From Bog-473 sp963777485 (GTDB lineage Bacteria > Actinomycetota > Acidimicrobiia > Acidimicrobiales > RAAP-2): 64,000 nt of DNA. The position numbers and the translations under genes were made by a program. Under the pieces are notes generated by a model. That model was given only the letters and a program-made list of their open reading frames with translations, did no database searches and was not told where the DNA came from. The stretch's first letter is position 1; every line of letters starts with the position of its first letter. This document shows positions 8,255 through 15,893 of the stretch, in pieces. The stretch spans positions 1,240,001-1,304,000 of the forward strand of contig CAVZQP010000002.1 of the NCBI GenBank assembly GCA_963777485.1, in the 5' to 3' direction.

Positions 8255-8722
8255 CTACCCCGCCGTCTCGAGCGCGGCAGCCAGGCGTTCGAGGGTCCCA
8301 CCCATGGTCTGGCGATTGCGGTCGGTCCGGTCGTCGATCCCCGAGACCTGCTTGCTGAACTCCAAGGCCGACTCCGGTCGCAGATCCTCGTTCCACTCGG
8401 TGACCTGGCAGCCGGCCTCGGTCGGGTCGATGCGGTAACCCCAGGTCGAATAGTGGAAGTCCATCATGGAGCATTCGAAGGCGAACGCACGACCGGGGTC
8501 GGCCTCGATGACCTTGCCCTGCGTGGTCCACGTCCGGTCCCCGTTGCGGTTGTGGCCGTCAAAGCTGGCGCCCACCGTGGGACCGTCGAAGCCTTCGTGC
8601 CATTCGCAGGCGTAGCACTCCTCGGACCACTCACCCATCCGGGTCACGTCCGAAATGGCGGCATAGACGCTCTCGGGCGACGCCTTGAGTTCACGTGAGA
8701 TCTCGATCCGGTTGTCTGCCAT
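8255..8722 (-). CDS. SRPBCC family (polyketide cyclase-like) protein
   Basis: A 155-residue START/Bet v 1-fold protein. It opens with the family strand-helix pattern (ISRELKASPESVYAAISDVTRMGEWS) and has a long C-terminal helix. SRPBCC proteins bind hydrophobic ligands in a deep cavity; some are cyclases or aromatases, many only bind lipids. The ATG at 8722 starts at the domain. An upstream in-frame start would add 34 non-conserved residues. It is the last gene of a reverse-strand run (DUF1214, sulfotransferase, SDR, HAD, SRPBCC), with a 102-bp gap before it, and is convergent with the oxidoreductase gene 6 bp away. Confidence 0.8.
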   Translation of the reverse strand: MADNRIEISRELKASPESVYAAISDVTRMGEWSEECYACEWHEGFDGPTVGASFDGHNRNGDRTWTTQGKVIEADPGRAFAFECSMMDFHYSTWGYRIDPTEAGCQVTEWNEDLRPESALEFSKQVSGIDDRTDRNRQTMGGTLERLAAALETAG

Positions 8723-8824
8723 GCAGAGATCTTTGCCGCTTCCGGAGCCCGCTGCTCGGGATGTAACCCGCCGGCGCTCGGCTTCATGCCGCGTGCCGGC
8801 GTGGGGGTCGCCGCCCGGAGTCAT

Positions 8825-9448
8825 TCAGCCCGTCAGTGACAGTCCGACCAATTCTCCGAGCTCGGTCAGCGCCAGGTGAGGGTCGGTCACCTTGATGGTG
8901 TGCATCCCGAGCGCCCGCGCCGGTTTGAGGTTCACTCCGAGGTCGTCGAGGAAAACACACTCGGCTGGCTCCACAGCGAGGGCCTCGCATGCGAGCTCGT
9001 AGAAGCGTGGATCGGGCTTGCGCACCCCGAGGACGCGGGATTCGAGGATGGCGTCGAAAAGGCTGTACACCTCGGCCACCTCGTCCGACAGGATGGCCTC
9101 CGCCCGGGTGAAGTTGTTGGTCAGGCACGCCGTCTTGTACTTCGTGCCGCAGGTGCGGATTGCCTCGACCATCTCCGGCCGGATCTCTCCGGCCAGCCGC
9201 TCGAGCACCGACCGCCCGTCGAGTTCGTGTCCCAGAGCGCGGGCCTCGTCCGACCACATCGGCCCGAAGGTCTCCAGATCGACTTCGCCGCGCTCGAGTT
9301 TGGCCCAGGCATTGGTGTGCGGGTTCGTCGCGTTCACGGTACGGATGAAGTCGGCCGGGAGGCCGCGCTCGGACTCCAGGTGGGCGAACGCCTCGAACGG
9401 GCTCGAGGAGATCACACCTCCAAAGTCGAAAAGGACGGCCCGGATCAC
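8825..9448 (-). CDS. HAD-superfamily (class IA) hydrolase
   Basis: A 207-residue haloacid-dehalogenase-type phosphohydrolase. Motif I is VLFDFGGV (nucleophile Asp8), motif II the Thr in CLTNNF, motif III the Lys in VRKPDPRFYELA, and motif IV VFLDDLGVNL. The residue two after the nucleophile is Gly rather than the usual general-acid Asp, as in the YihX / epoxide-hydrolase-N-domain branch, so a sugar- or lipid-phosphate substrate is possible. I moved the start to the GTG at 9448. A near-perfect Shine-Dalgarno stands 7 nt before it and the protein then begins at the conserved strand. The ATG at 9475 lies upstream of that ribosome site. Confidence 0.85.
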   Translation of the reverse strand: MIRAVLFDFGGVISSSPFEAFAHLESERGLPADFIRTVNATNPHTNAWAKLERGEVDLETFGPMWSDEARALGHELDGRSVLERLAGEIRPEMVEAIRTCGTKYKTACLTNNFTRAEAILSDEVAEVYSLFDAILESRVLGVRKPDPRFYELACEALAVEPAECVFLDDLGVNLKPARALGMHTIKVTDPHLALTELGELVGLSLTG

Positions 9449-9451
9449 CAA

Positions 9452-9460
9452 ATCACCTCC
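9452..9460 (-). promoter_or_regulatory. Strong Shine-Dalgarno deciding the HAD start
   Basis: Read on the reverse strand this is GGAGGTGAT, a nine-base match to the 16S anti-Shine-Dalgarno. It is followed by TTG and then the GTG start at 9448. Its strength contrasts with the many start sites here that have no ribosome site, and it excludes the upstream ATG at 9475 as the main start. Confidence 0.75.
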
Positions 9461-9498
9461 CTGGAAGGTCATCATTCTGGCGTCTCGGGCGTATGCCG

Positions 9499-10302
9499 TC
9501 AGACGAAGTCCGAGCCCCCGTCGGCGTTGACGCAGGCACCCGTGACGTAGCCGTTGCGCCTCGACGCCAGATAGGCGGCGATCGAGGCGACCTCGTCGGG
9601 CAGTCCCGCCCGGCCGAGGTCCGCCGGGTGATGGAAGTTCCGGTCAATCCACGTCATCACGTCGTGGGGGTCGGCCGGGTCGAGGCCTTCGGCGGCGAAG
9701 GTGTCGCGCAGGCCCTCGGTGAAGCTCGCCGTCACGATCGACCCCGGGCAGACGGTGTTCACCAGTATCCCGTCGGGCGCCAGCGACTTGGCCAGGTTCT
9801 TGGCCAGGCTCGTCACCGCAGCCTTGGACGCGGTGTACGCGACGAGATTCGGGCTCTGGCGCTGGATGGAGTGGGCCGAGAAGATCACGATGCGCCCCCA
9901 GTCCGCCGCCCGCATGAGCGGAAGCGCCGCGCGGACGCCGCGGACCGCTGACATCGTGCCGAGCGCGAACGCTTCGTCCCAGCCGCTGTCGTCGAGTTGT
10001 TCGAAGCGGCCCGCTCCCGGGCCGACGGTGTTGACGAGGATGTTCAGCGCACCCCAGCGTTCGGCTACTTCGCGGAACCCGGCATCGATGGAGGAGCGGT
10101 CCGTGACGTCGACGGCGATGCCGAGGGTGTCCGGGCTCCCGGCCGCGCGCAACGCCGCCGCGGTCTCGTCCAGCGCGTCGCGGCCGCGGGCCATGACAGC
10201 CACGCGAGCGCCGTCGGCGGCCAGGATCTCCGCCACGGCACGCCCCATCCCCTTGCTGCCGCCGGTCACGACAGCCGTAGCGTCGGCGATTCCGAGATCC
10301 AC
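9499..10302 (-). CDS. Short-chain dehydrogenase/reductase
   Basis: A 267-residue classical SDR. It has the N-terminal Rossmann glycine motif (VVTGGSKGMGRAVAE), VDVTD after the third strand, and the NxVG variant of the NNAG motif (ILVNTVGPGAG). The catalytic Ser is in IFSAHS, and Tyr/Lys are in AYTASKAA. Lys/Arg-type residues after the second strand (MARGRD) suggest NADP(H). The GTG start has GGAGGAGG five bases upstream. It lies 28 bp after the sulfotransferase gene and probably belongs to that operon, where it could oxidise or reduce the alcohol that is sulfated. That link is inference. Confidence 0.85.
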   Translation of the reverse strand: MDLGIADATAVVTGGSKGMGRAVAEILAADGARVAVMARGRDALDETAAALRAAGSPDTLGIAVDVTDRSSIDAGFREVAERWGALNILVNTVGPGAGRFEQLDDSGWDEAFALGTMSAVRGVRAALPLMRAADWGRIVIFSAHSIQRQSPNLVAYTASKAAVTSLAKNLAKSLAPDGILVNTVCPGSIVTASFTEGLRDTFAAEGLDPADPHDVMTWIDRNFHHPADLGRAGLPDEVASIAAYLASRRNGYVTGACVNADGGSDFV

Positions 10303-10330
10303 CTAGCCTCCTCCCAACGGCCCGAGTCGC

Positions 10331-11476
10331 TCAGGCCGCCGCATCGTACGTCGCCATGTAGCGGGCGAACCGCTCCCGCACTCCGTTTTCATCGAGGCCG
10401 AACTGAGCGAGCTCGTAGGAGTGTCGCCCGTGCGCTCCCGGCTCGTGACCCGCCGCCCACCGCGTCACCGCGGCGCGGGAACGCTCCGGGAACTCGAGGC
10501 CGATCCGTCCGTACGCCGCGGCCAGCGCGCCGACCGGGTCAACCTGCAAGTCGGCCCAGGCCAGGTCGGCGAAGCGGTCCTCGCCGACACGAGTCCGGAA
10601 GTCCATGGCCCGCGTGATCGCCTCGGACCACCGGCCCAGCTGTTCGGGTCCCAACTCCAAGGAGTCGTCGCGGTCGCTGGCCCAGCTGCGCGTGTAGTGG
10701 ATCAGGTTGCACACAGACCCCAGCACCTTGGCCGGGTCGCGATGGCTCCACAAGAACTTGGCGTCCGGGTAGGTGGCCAGCAACGAATCGAGCGCGAACA
10801 TGTGCACGGGCGTCTTGAGGTGCCACAGTCGCGGCGGGCAGTGCCACTGGAGGAGCCGGAGCACGCGACGGTGGTACCGGTAGGTGGCGTCCATATCGGA
10901 CTGTGTCACCCAGGCCAGATAGGAAGGGACGCGCCCGAAGCCGTCGAAGTGCACGGTGCGGAAGCTCATGCCCAGCAGGTCCTGGCATTCGGTGGGCCCC
11001 GTGGCCTCCTCGTGGTGCATCGACGCCATGAGGGGGAACATCTGGTTCATCATCTCGAGGCCGGCCTCGGTATCGGCGATCCGCGGATCACTGTGCTCGG
11101 TCGCGGACTCGGGCGGCGGGCAGGGGCTCGACGACTCCCACAAGCGCAGCGAGCGGATTTGAGGATCGGCCGCCACGAGCTGGCTGAGCGCCGTCGTGCC
11201 CGTCCGCGGCAGTCCGATGACGAACACCGGCCCCTCCACCCCCTCGTCGTCGATCTCAGGATGCGCACGGTAGGTTTCCTCGATCCGTAGCCGCGACGCG
11301 AGCGCACCGGCGAGGCGCATCCGAAGCATGACCTCACCCGCGTCGGTCAGGTCGGCCTCCGTGTTCAGCGACGCCGTGAGGCGCTCGAGCCCCTCGCGGT
11401 GTGACCCGTCACCGAAGTCCTCGAGGCCCGTGGACTCCCTCGCCTCGGCCTCCAGGGCGTCTGCATCGAGCGTCAT
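10331..11476 (-). CDS. PAPS-dependent sulfotransferase family protein
   Basis: A 381-residue protein of the sulfotransferase family that transfers sulfate from PAPS to an alcohol or amine. The 5'-phosphosulfate loop is VIGLPRTGTTALSQLV at about 84-99. The 3'-phosphate-binding region is FLWSHRDPAKVLGSV. The N-terminal helical extension of about 80 residues is typical of the bacterial type that resembles enzymes acting on lipid or glycolipid acceptors. The ATG overlaps the stop of the DUF1214 gene by 4 bp, so the two are translationally coupled. A sulfatase lies 2.7 kb away. The acceptor is unknown. Confidence 0.85.
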   Translation of the reverse strand: MTLDADALEAEARESTGLEDFGDGSHREGLERLTASLNTEADLTDAGEVMLRMRLAGALASRLRIEETYRAHPEIDDEGVEGPVFVIGLPRTGTTALSQLVAADPQIRSLRLWESSSPCPPPESATEHSDPRIADTEAGLEMMNQMFPLMASMHHEEATGPTECQDLLGMSFRTVHFDGFGRVPSYLAWVTQSDMDATYRYHRRVLRLLQWHCPPRLWHLKTPVHMFALDSLLATYPDAKFLWSHRDPAKVLGSVCNLIHYTRSWASDRDDSLELGPEQLGRWSEAITRAMDFRTRVGEDRFADLAWADLQVDPVGALAAAYGRIGLEFPERSRAAVTRWAAGHEPGAHGRHSYELAQFGLDENGVRERFARYMATYDAAA

Positions 11477-12726
11477 CGGGAGAACCGTTTGCTGACCGCG
11501 AGCCGGCGCGAGACAATCGTCCGGCGCCGTTCCTCCGGGGAGACCCGGCGCGTGCCGGCCGGCAGTGCTCCCGCGATGTCGTCGAACCGGACCACACGCG
11601 TCTCCGGAACTGGCGCCGACTCGGTGCGGACGAAGCGCAGGATCACGGGTCCCGCGCTATGACCAGCGGTGTCGAGCCAGTTGGCGACGCCCGGATCCTG
11701 GTGGGCCATCACGACCCGCAGCACCCCGTCATCGTCGACCGTGGCTTGGTGCCCGTTCAGGCTGCTCTGATGCCGCGCGTAGTCGATCGTCTCCCACCAC
11801 GGATTCCCGATCGAATAGCTCCAGTAGAGGCCCTCGGGCGGCGTGACCTCCACCACCAGCGCTTCGTCCGGCTCCAGCTGGAAGGAGCCGATGACGGGTC
11901 GGTTCTCGGCCGCCGCCCCCATCTTCGTGCCGTCGAGCGGGGGAAGGAACGTGTTGGGCGTCTCGGGTCGCGAGAACTGGAGGAAGAAGTCCAGGTTCCC
12001 GAGCACGAAGTCGCCCAACGCGATCAACTGACGTGCCGCGACCTCCCGCGGGTCACGCGACGCTCTCCCGTCCTTCCCGCCGCCGCCAGCGCGCTCCGCG
12101 CCGTCGGCGCCCACCCGCTCGATCGACAACGACGACGCCACCTCGGTGTCCCAGTCGTAGAAGAAGTGACGGACGACCAGGATCGTGGCGTCCTCTGCGA
12201 TGGGCAGCCAGTTCCCGTCATGGCGCTCAGCCGACAGCGTGAGCTCGACTTCGCCGTCGGGCCCGAGGTCGAGCTCGTCGAGGAGGACGTTGGCCGAGGA
12301 CGCCATGCCGGCCATCGACTGGAGCCCGACATAGCGGGCCGTCCCCCGATTGCCCCAGATGCGGTATGTCTCGCCGCCGCGCAGCGGCGCCCCGGTATAG
12401 ATGCAGTCAGGGCAGTCCATTCCCCACTTGTAGACGTTGTCGACGCCGGACGGGCTCACCGCCAGGACGGGGTCGGGGTCGGCGCGCAGCGCCTGGTCCG
12501 CGCCGAGCGCGAGCAGCACGAGCAGGTGCCGGAACCCGGCTGCCAGGTCGGCTGGGTTCCGGGCCACTTCGTTCGAGCAGACGACGTCGGCTGCCTGGCC
12601 GAGCGCGTCGAGGAGGTGCTTCCACGCACGGCCGGACAGGAGATCCTCAGCGGTGGCGTCGCCCGCCTTGGCCGCCTCGCTCACCGAATGGGGCATCCAC
12701 GAGGGGTTGACGAACGGGCCAGTCAT
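11473..12726 (-). CDS. DUF1214 domain-containing protein
   Basis: A 417-residue protein whose C-terminal third has the DUF1214 pattern (YWSYSIGNPWWETIDYARHQ, then DDGVLRVVMAHQDPGVANWLDT, then ending in a Phe-Val-Arg-Thr strand). The N-terminal half is helical with a CPDC pair and the block GGETYRIWGNRGTARYVGLQ. The family is common in mycobacteria and other lipid-degrading actinobacteria, with no proven activity. The ATG at 12726 has GGAGG six bases upstream; an upstream in-frame start lacks this. It is the first gene of the reverse-strand run and is coupled to the sulfotransferase gene by a 4-bp overlap, so it probably acts on the same substrate. Confidence 0.8.
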   Translation of the reverse strand: MTGPFVNPSWMPHSVSEAAKAGDATAEDLLSGRAWKHLLDALGQAADVVCSNEVARNPADLAAGFRHLLVLLALGADQALRADPDPVLAVSPSGVDNVYKWGMDCPDCIYTGAPLRGGETYRIWGNRGTARYVGLQSMAGMASSANVLLDELDLGPDGEVELTLSAERHDGNWLPIAEDATILVVRHFFYDWDTEVASSLSIERVGADGAERAGGGGKDGRASRDPREVAARQLIALGDFVLGNLDFFLQFSRPETPNTFLPPLDGTKMGAAAENRPVIGSFQLEPDEALVVEVTPPEGLYWSYSIGNPWWETIDYARHQSSLNGHQATVDDDGVLRVVMAHQDPGVANWLDTAGHSAGPVILRFVRTESAPVPETRVVRFDDIAGALPAGTRRVSPEERRRTIVSRRLAVSKRFSR

Positions 12727-12934
12727 CGGATCCTCCGCGTGCGTATCACGCCAACACCACCGCCTCACCCCTTCCCCCGAGAATGGCGCCATGTTTTCGC
12801 GGCACTCTGAAGCCGTCAACCGGCTCCGCCGCGGCCGCCATCATCGCCAAACGACGAGCATCCCGCCTAGCGTTGGGTCTTGGAGGTGGCTCGGGCGTGC
12901 CACGGCTCATGGCGAAACATCGAGGACGTAACCG

Positions 12935-14155
12935 TTGACGGCCACGCAGGCCCTCCCCACGCTGCTGCTCATCGCGCTCGCGGCCGTGGTCGCACCGATC
13001 CTGGCCGACCTCTCCCGCCGCGTGGTCCCCGTCCCCGAGGTCGTCATCCAGATCCTGCTCGGCGTCCTCATCGGCCCGTCGGTGCTGGCGCTGACGCAGA
13101 CCAACAGCGTCGTGACGGCGTTGTCGGAACTCGGTTTGACGTACTTGATGTTCCTTGCCGGCCTCGAGCTCGATGTGACCCGCATGCGAGAGGGGCACAT
13201 GACGCGGGCCGTCACGGCCTGGCTCGGCTCGCTCCTGCTCGCATTGGGCGTCGGCGCCGTCCTGGAGTCCACTGGGCTGGTGCTCGATACCGTCGTCGTC
13301 GGGCTCTGCCTCACGACGACCGCGCTGACGACCCTGCTTCCCATCCTGCGTGACTCCGGGGTGCTGAAGTCCTCGTTCGGCCCGACCGTGCTGTCGGTGG
13401 GGGCGATCGGCGAGTTCGGGCCGATCCTCGCCGTCGCCCTGCTGCTCACCAGCCACGACGCCAGCATCACGATCCTCCTCCTGGTCGTGTTCGCCGCCGT
13501 CGCCACGACCGCTGCGCTGCTCGCGGTCCGTGTGCATCCGCCGCGGTTGGTGGCCATGCTGGGCCGTCACCTGCACTCGTCGTCTCAGCTCCCTGTCCGC
13601 ATCTCGGTCACGCTGGTCGTCTTTCTCGTCTACCTGGCCACTAAGCTCAGCCTGGACGTGCTCCTGGGCGCATTCGCGGCCGGCGTCATCGTCCGCCTGT
13701 TCATCAGGACCGAAGGCAACACCGAGCAGATCACCAGCAAGCTCGAGGCGATCGGCTTCGGGTTCCTCATCCCGATCTTTTTCATCGAGACCGGCGTCAA
13801 CCTCGACCTCCACACGCTGGTCCACATGCCGAAGGTGCTGCTGCTCGTCCCCCTCTTCGCCCTGCTGTTCCTCTTCACCCGGGGGCTGCCGACGCTCATC
13901 GTCTTTCGTCGCGTCATCGACAGGACGCAGCTCAAGGCGCTCAGCATCCTCGCGTCGACCGCGCTGCCGCTCGTCGTCGTCATCACCACCATCGGTGTCG
14001 ACGAGCACAAGATGAAGCCGCAGAATGCCGCGGCGCTCGTCGCCGCCGGCATGCTCTCCGTGCTCGTCTTCCCGATCATCGGTCTTCGGCGGCTCCGTGC
14101 GCGCACCGATCCTGCCGCGGACGAGGGCGCCGCGCCGGCGGCCCCTACCGGCTAG
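12935..14155 (+). CDS. CPA2-type cation:proton antiporter
   Basis: A 406-residue polytopic membrane protein with about 12 helices, matching the Na+/H+ exchanger domain of the monovalent cation:proton antiporter-2 family (KefB/NapA-like). Helpful blocks are the helix-2 start PVPEVVIQILLGVLIGPSVL, LMFLAGLELDVTRM, and the discontinuous helix region with FFIETGVNLDL. No TrkA-N domain follows; the tail is a short Pro/Ala-rich stretch. The start is a TTG at 12935 with GAGGA about 8 nt upstream. No ATG or GTG fits the first helix better. It probably exports Na+ or K+ in exchange for protons. Confidence 0.85.
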   Translation: MTATQALPTLLLIALAAVVAPILADLSRRVVPVPEVVIQILLGVLIGPSVLALTQTNSVVTALSELGLTYLMFLAGLELDVTRMREGHMTRAVTAWLGSLLLALGVGAVLESTGLVLDTVVVGLCLTTTALTTLLPILRDSGVLKSSFGPTVLSVGAIGEFGPILAVALLLTSHDASITILLLVVFAAVATTAALLAVRVHPPRLVAMLGRHLHSSSQLPVRISVTLVVFLVYLATKLSLDVLLGAFAAGVIVRLFIRTEGNTEQITSKLEAIGFGFLIPIFFIETGVNLDLHTLVHMPKVLLLVPLFALLFLFTRGLPTLIVFRRVIDRTQLKALSILASTALPLVVVITTIGVDEHKMKPQNAAALVAAGMLSVLVFPIIGLRRLRARTDPAADEGAAPAAPTG

Positions 14156-14159
14156 TCCG

Positions 14160-14183
14160 TCAGCCCTTCAGCCCTTCAGCCCT
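14160..14183 (+). repeat. Three 8-bp tandem repeats at convergent gene ends
   Basis: TCAGCCCT is repeated three times in direct tandem, followed by a degenerate copy TCAGGTCT that lies inside the sulfatase gene. Each unit carries TCA, a reverse-strand TGA. Slippage would change the spacing after the sulfatase stop without harming the protein. Confidence 0.8.
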
Positions 14184-15666
14184 TCAGGTCTTCGAGCGGC
14201 GGGCCGCCCGTGAAGATGCTCGGGTGCGGCCGTGCCGGCGGCGTCGTGAAGAACGGCCGCACGTGCGTCTCCATGATCTCCTCGATGACATCCGCAGCCA
14301 ACGGGTCGCCCAGGAGGTCGTGGTCCTCGGCGGGGTCCTCGGCCAGGTCGAAGAGCTGACACGGTGCGCAAGCGTCCTCGTCGACGACCAGCTTGTGTCG
14401 CTCCGTCTCGAACGCGGCGAAGCCCCAGTTCTCGCTCACCGTGACGTCGTGCACGGGCGGCGCACCACCGGCCACCGCTCCGAGGAGCGATTGCCCGGCG
14501 CTGTCCGCCACGTCCGGCGCACCCGCGATCGCCCGCACCGTCGCCGGGACGTCGAGCTGCTCCACGAGCGAATCGATGACCCGCGGCGCGCACCCGCCCG
14601 GCGGCCGCACGATCAGCGGCACGCGCACTGCCGGTTCGTACAACACGCACTTCGACATCATTCCGTGACTCCCGGCCATCTCGCCGTGGTCGGTCGTGTA
14701 CACGATCCACGTCGACTCCAGCATCCCCCGCCGCTCCAGCGCGTCGACGATCAGCCCCACCGCATTGTCGATCACCGAGATGTCGGCCGCGTAGGACCGC
14801 CGCATGCCGGCGATGGCGGCGTCGGTCATGGTCTCGGAGTCGGACATCCACAAGAAGCCCTGCAGCAGCGCGCCATAGCGACCCGTGCCTTCGACGACCG
14901 GCCGCTGTGTCGAGACCGGCATGGAGATGTCCACCCCGTCGTACCGTGCCACCGCCTCCGCCGGGGCGTCCCAGGGGTCATGCGGCCCGGGGAACCCGAC
15001 GAAGAGGAAGAAGGGCGCATCGCGCTCGTACTCTTCGATCCAGCGCACCGCTTGCGCGCCGTGCCAGGTGTCGACGTAGGACTCGAGCGGGATGGGCATC
15101 GGCGTCGAGTCCCACATCGGGATGCACTTGGTTGCGTTCTGCCCGTCCTCGTTGTCCCCTTGGTAGGCGCGGTCGGCGAGGTGTTTGCGCGCGGCCTCGA
15201 GCCAGCCCGCGTTCGCCAGGTAGTCGCTGTAGCGGGTGGGGATCTTCGGCATGAACTTGTCGCCTGTCTCGAAGACTTCCGCGAAGCCCAGGTCTTCGAG
15301 GCGGCCCGCCATCTCGTCGATGTGCGCGACCGAGAGTTTCTCGTCGAGATACAGGTGGGCCTTGCCCAGCAAGGCCGTGTGGTAGCCGGCCTCTCGCAGC
15401 GCCCGCACGTACGTGGGGCTGTCCGCCGCGATCTCCTCCCAGTTTGTGTACACGCCGTGGTCGCGCACGTAGCGCTCCGTCATGAACGACGCCCGCGAGG
15501 GCATGCAGAGCGGGCCCTGGCACGTCACCCGTGAGAAGCGGACGCCCTCGGCCGCCAGGCCGTCGAGCACCGGCGTCTCGATGCTGGGGTCGCCGGCGCA
15601 ACCCATCATGTCGGCCCGGTGCTGGTCGGACATGACGAGCACGATGTTCGGACTGGTGGTCGACAC
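14176..15666 (-). CDS. Sulfatase (formylglycine-dependent)
   Basis: A 496-residue alkaline-phosphatase-superfamily sulfatase. The N-terminal metal site begins NIVLVMSDQHRADMMG. The signature CMPSR at residues 54-58 has the canonical C-x-P-S-R in which Cys54 would be converted to formylglycine. The second metal/catalytic region reads YTTDHGEMAGSHGMMSK. No signal peptide is seen, so it is probably cytoplasmic, and it would need a formylglycine-generating enzyme encoded elsewhere. The start is the GTG at 15666 with GGGAGG upstream; the long in-frame extension before it is not family-like. With the nearby sulfotransferase it may form a sulfation/desulfation pair. Confidence 0.88.
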   Translation of the reverse strand: MSTTSPNIVLVMSDQHRADMMGCAGDPSIETPVLDGLAAEGVRFSRVTCQGPLCMPSRASFMTERYVRDHGVYTNWEEIAADSPTYVRALREAGYHTALLGKAHLYLDEKLSVAHIDEMAGRLEDLGFAEVFETGDKFMPKIPTRYSDYLANAGWLEAARKHLADRAYQGDNEDGQNATKCIPMWDSTPMPIPLESYVDTWHGAQAVRWIEEYERDAPFFLFVGFPGPHDPWDAPAEAVARYDGVDISMPVSTQRPVVEGTGRYGALLQGFLWMSDSETMTDAAIAGMRRSYAADISVIDNAVGLIVDALERRGMLESTWIVYTTDHGEMAGSHGMMSKCVLYEPAVRVPLIVRPPGGCAPRVIDSLVEQLDVPATVRAIAGAPDVADSAGQSLLGAVAGGAPPVHDVTVSENWGFAAFETERHKLVVDEDACAPCQLFDLAEDPAEDHDLLGDPLAADVIEEIMETHVRPFFTTPPARPHPSIFTGGPPLEDLKG

Positions 15667-15793
15667 GTGTGGCTTCCTCCCCCGACGCCCGCCGGAGCGA
15701 CACCGGCGGCCCTTCCGGCGCCGATCTTCGCACGAAACCGCCGGGAAGAGAGGCTCCGGTGATCCGATGGACCGGAGGGTCTCGTCCGTAACA

Positions 15794-15852
15794 GAACGAA
15801 CGTTGGAACGAACGGTCGCATGGCGTTCGCAACCCGAGTGCCCGCATATAAC
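15794..15852 (+). promoter_or_regulatory. Promoter region with 12-bp-phased direct repeats
   Basis: GAACGAACG occurs at 15794-15802 and again at 15806-15814, a 12-bp period. TATAAC at 15847-15852 is a good -10 for the aminotransferase gene, predicting a leader of about 34 nt. The repeats would then lie near -50 to -70, a typical activator position. No clear -35 is visible. Confidence 0.45.
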
Positions 15853-15893
15853 CTCGTCGCACCGTCCACCGATCGAATCGCGGAGCACTCTGC

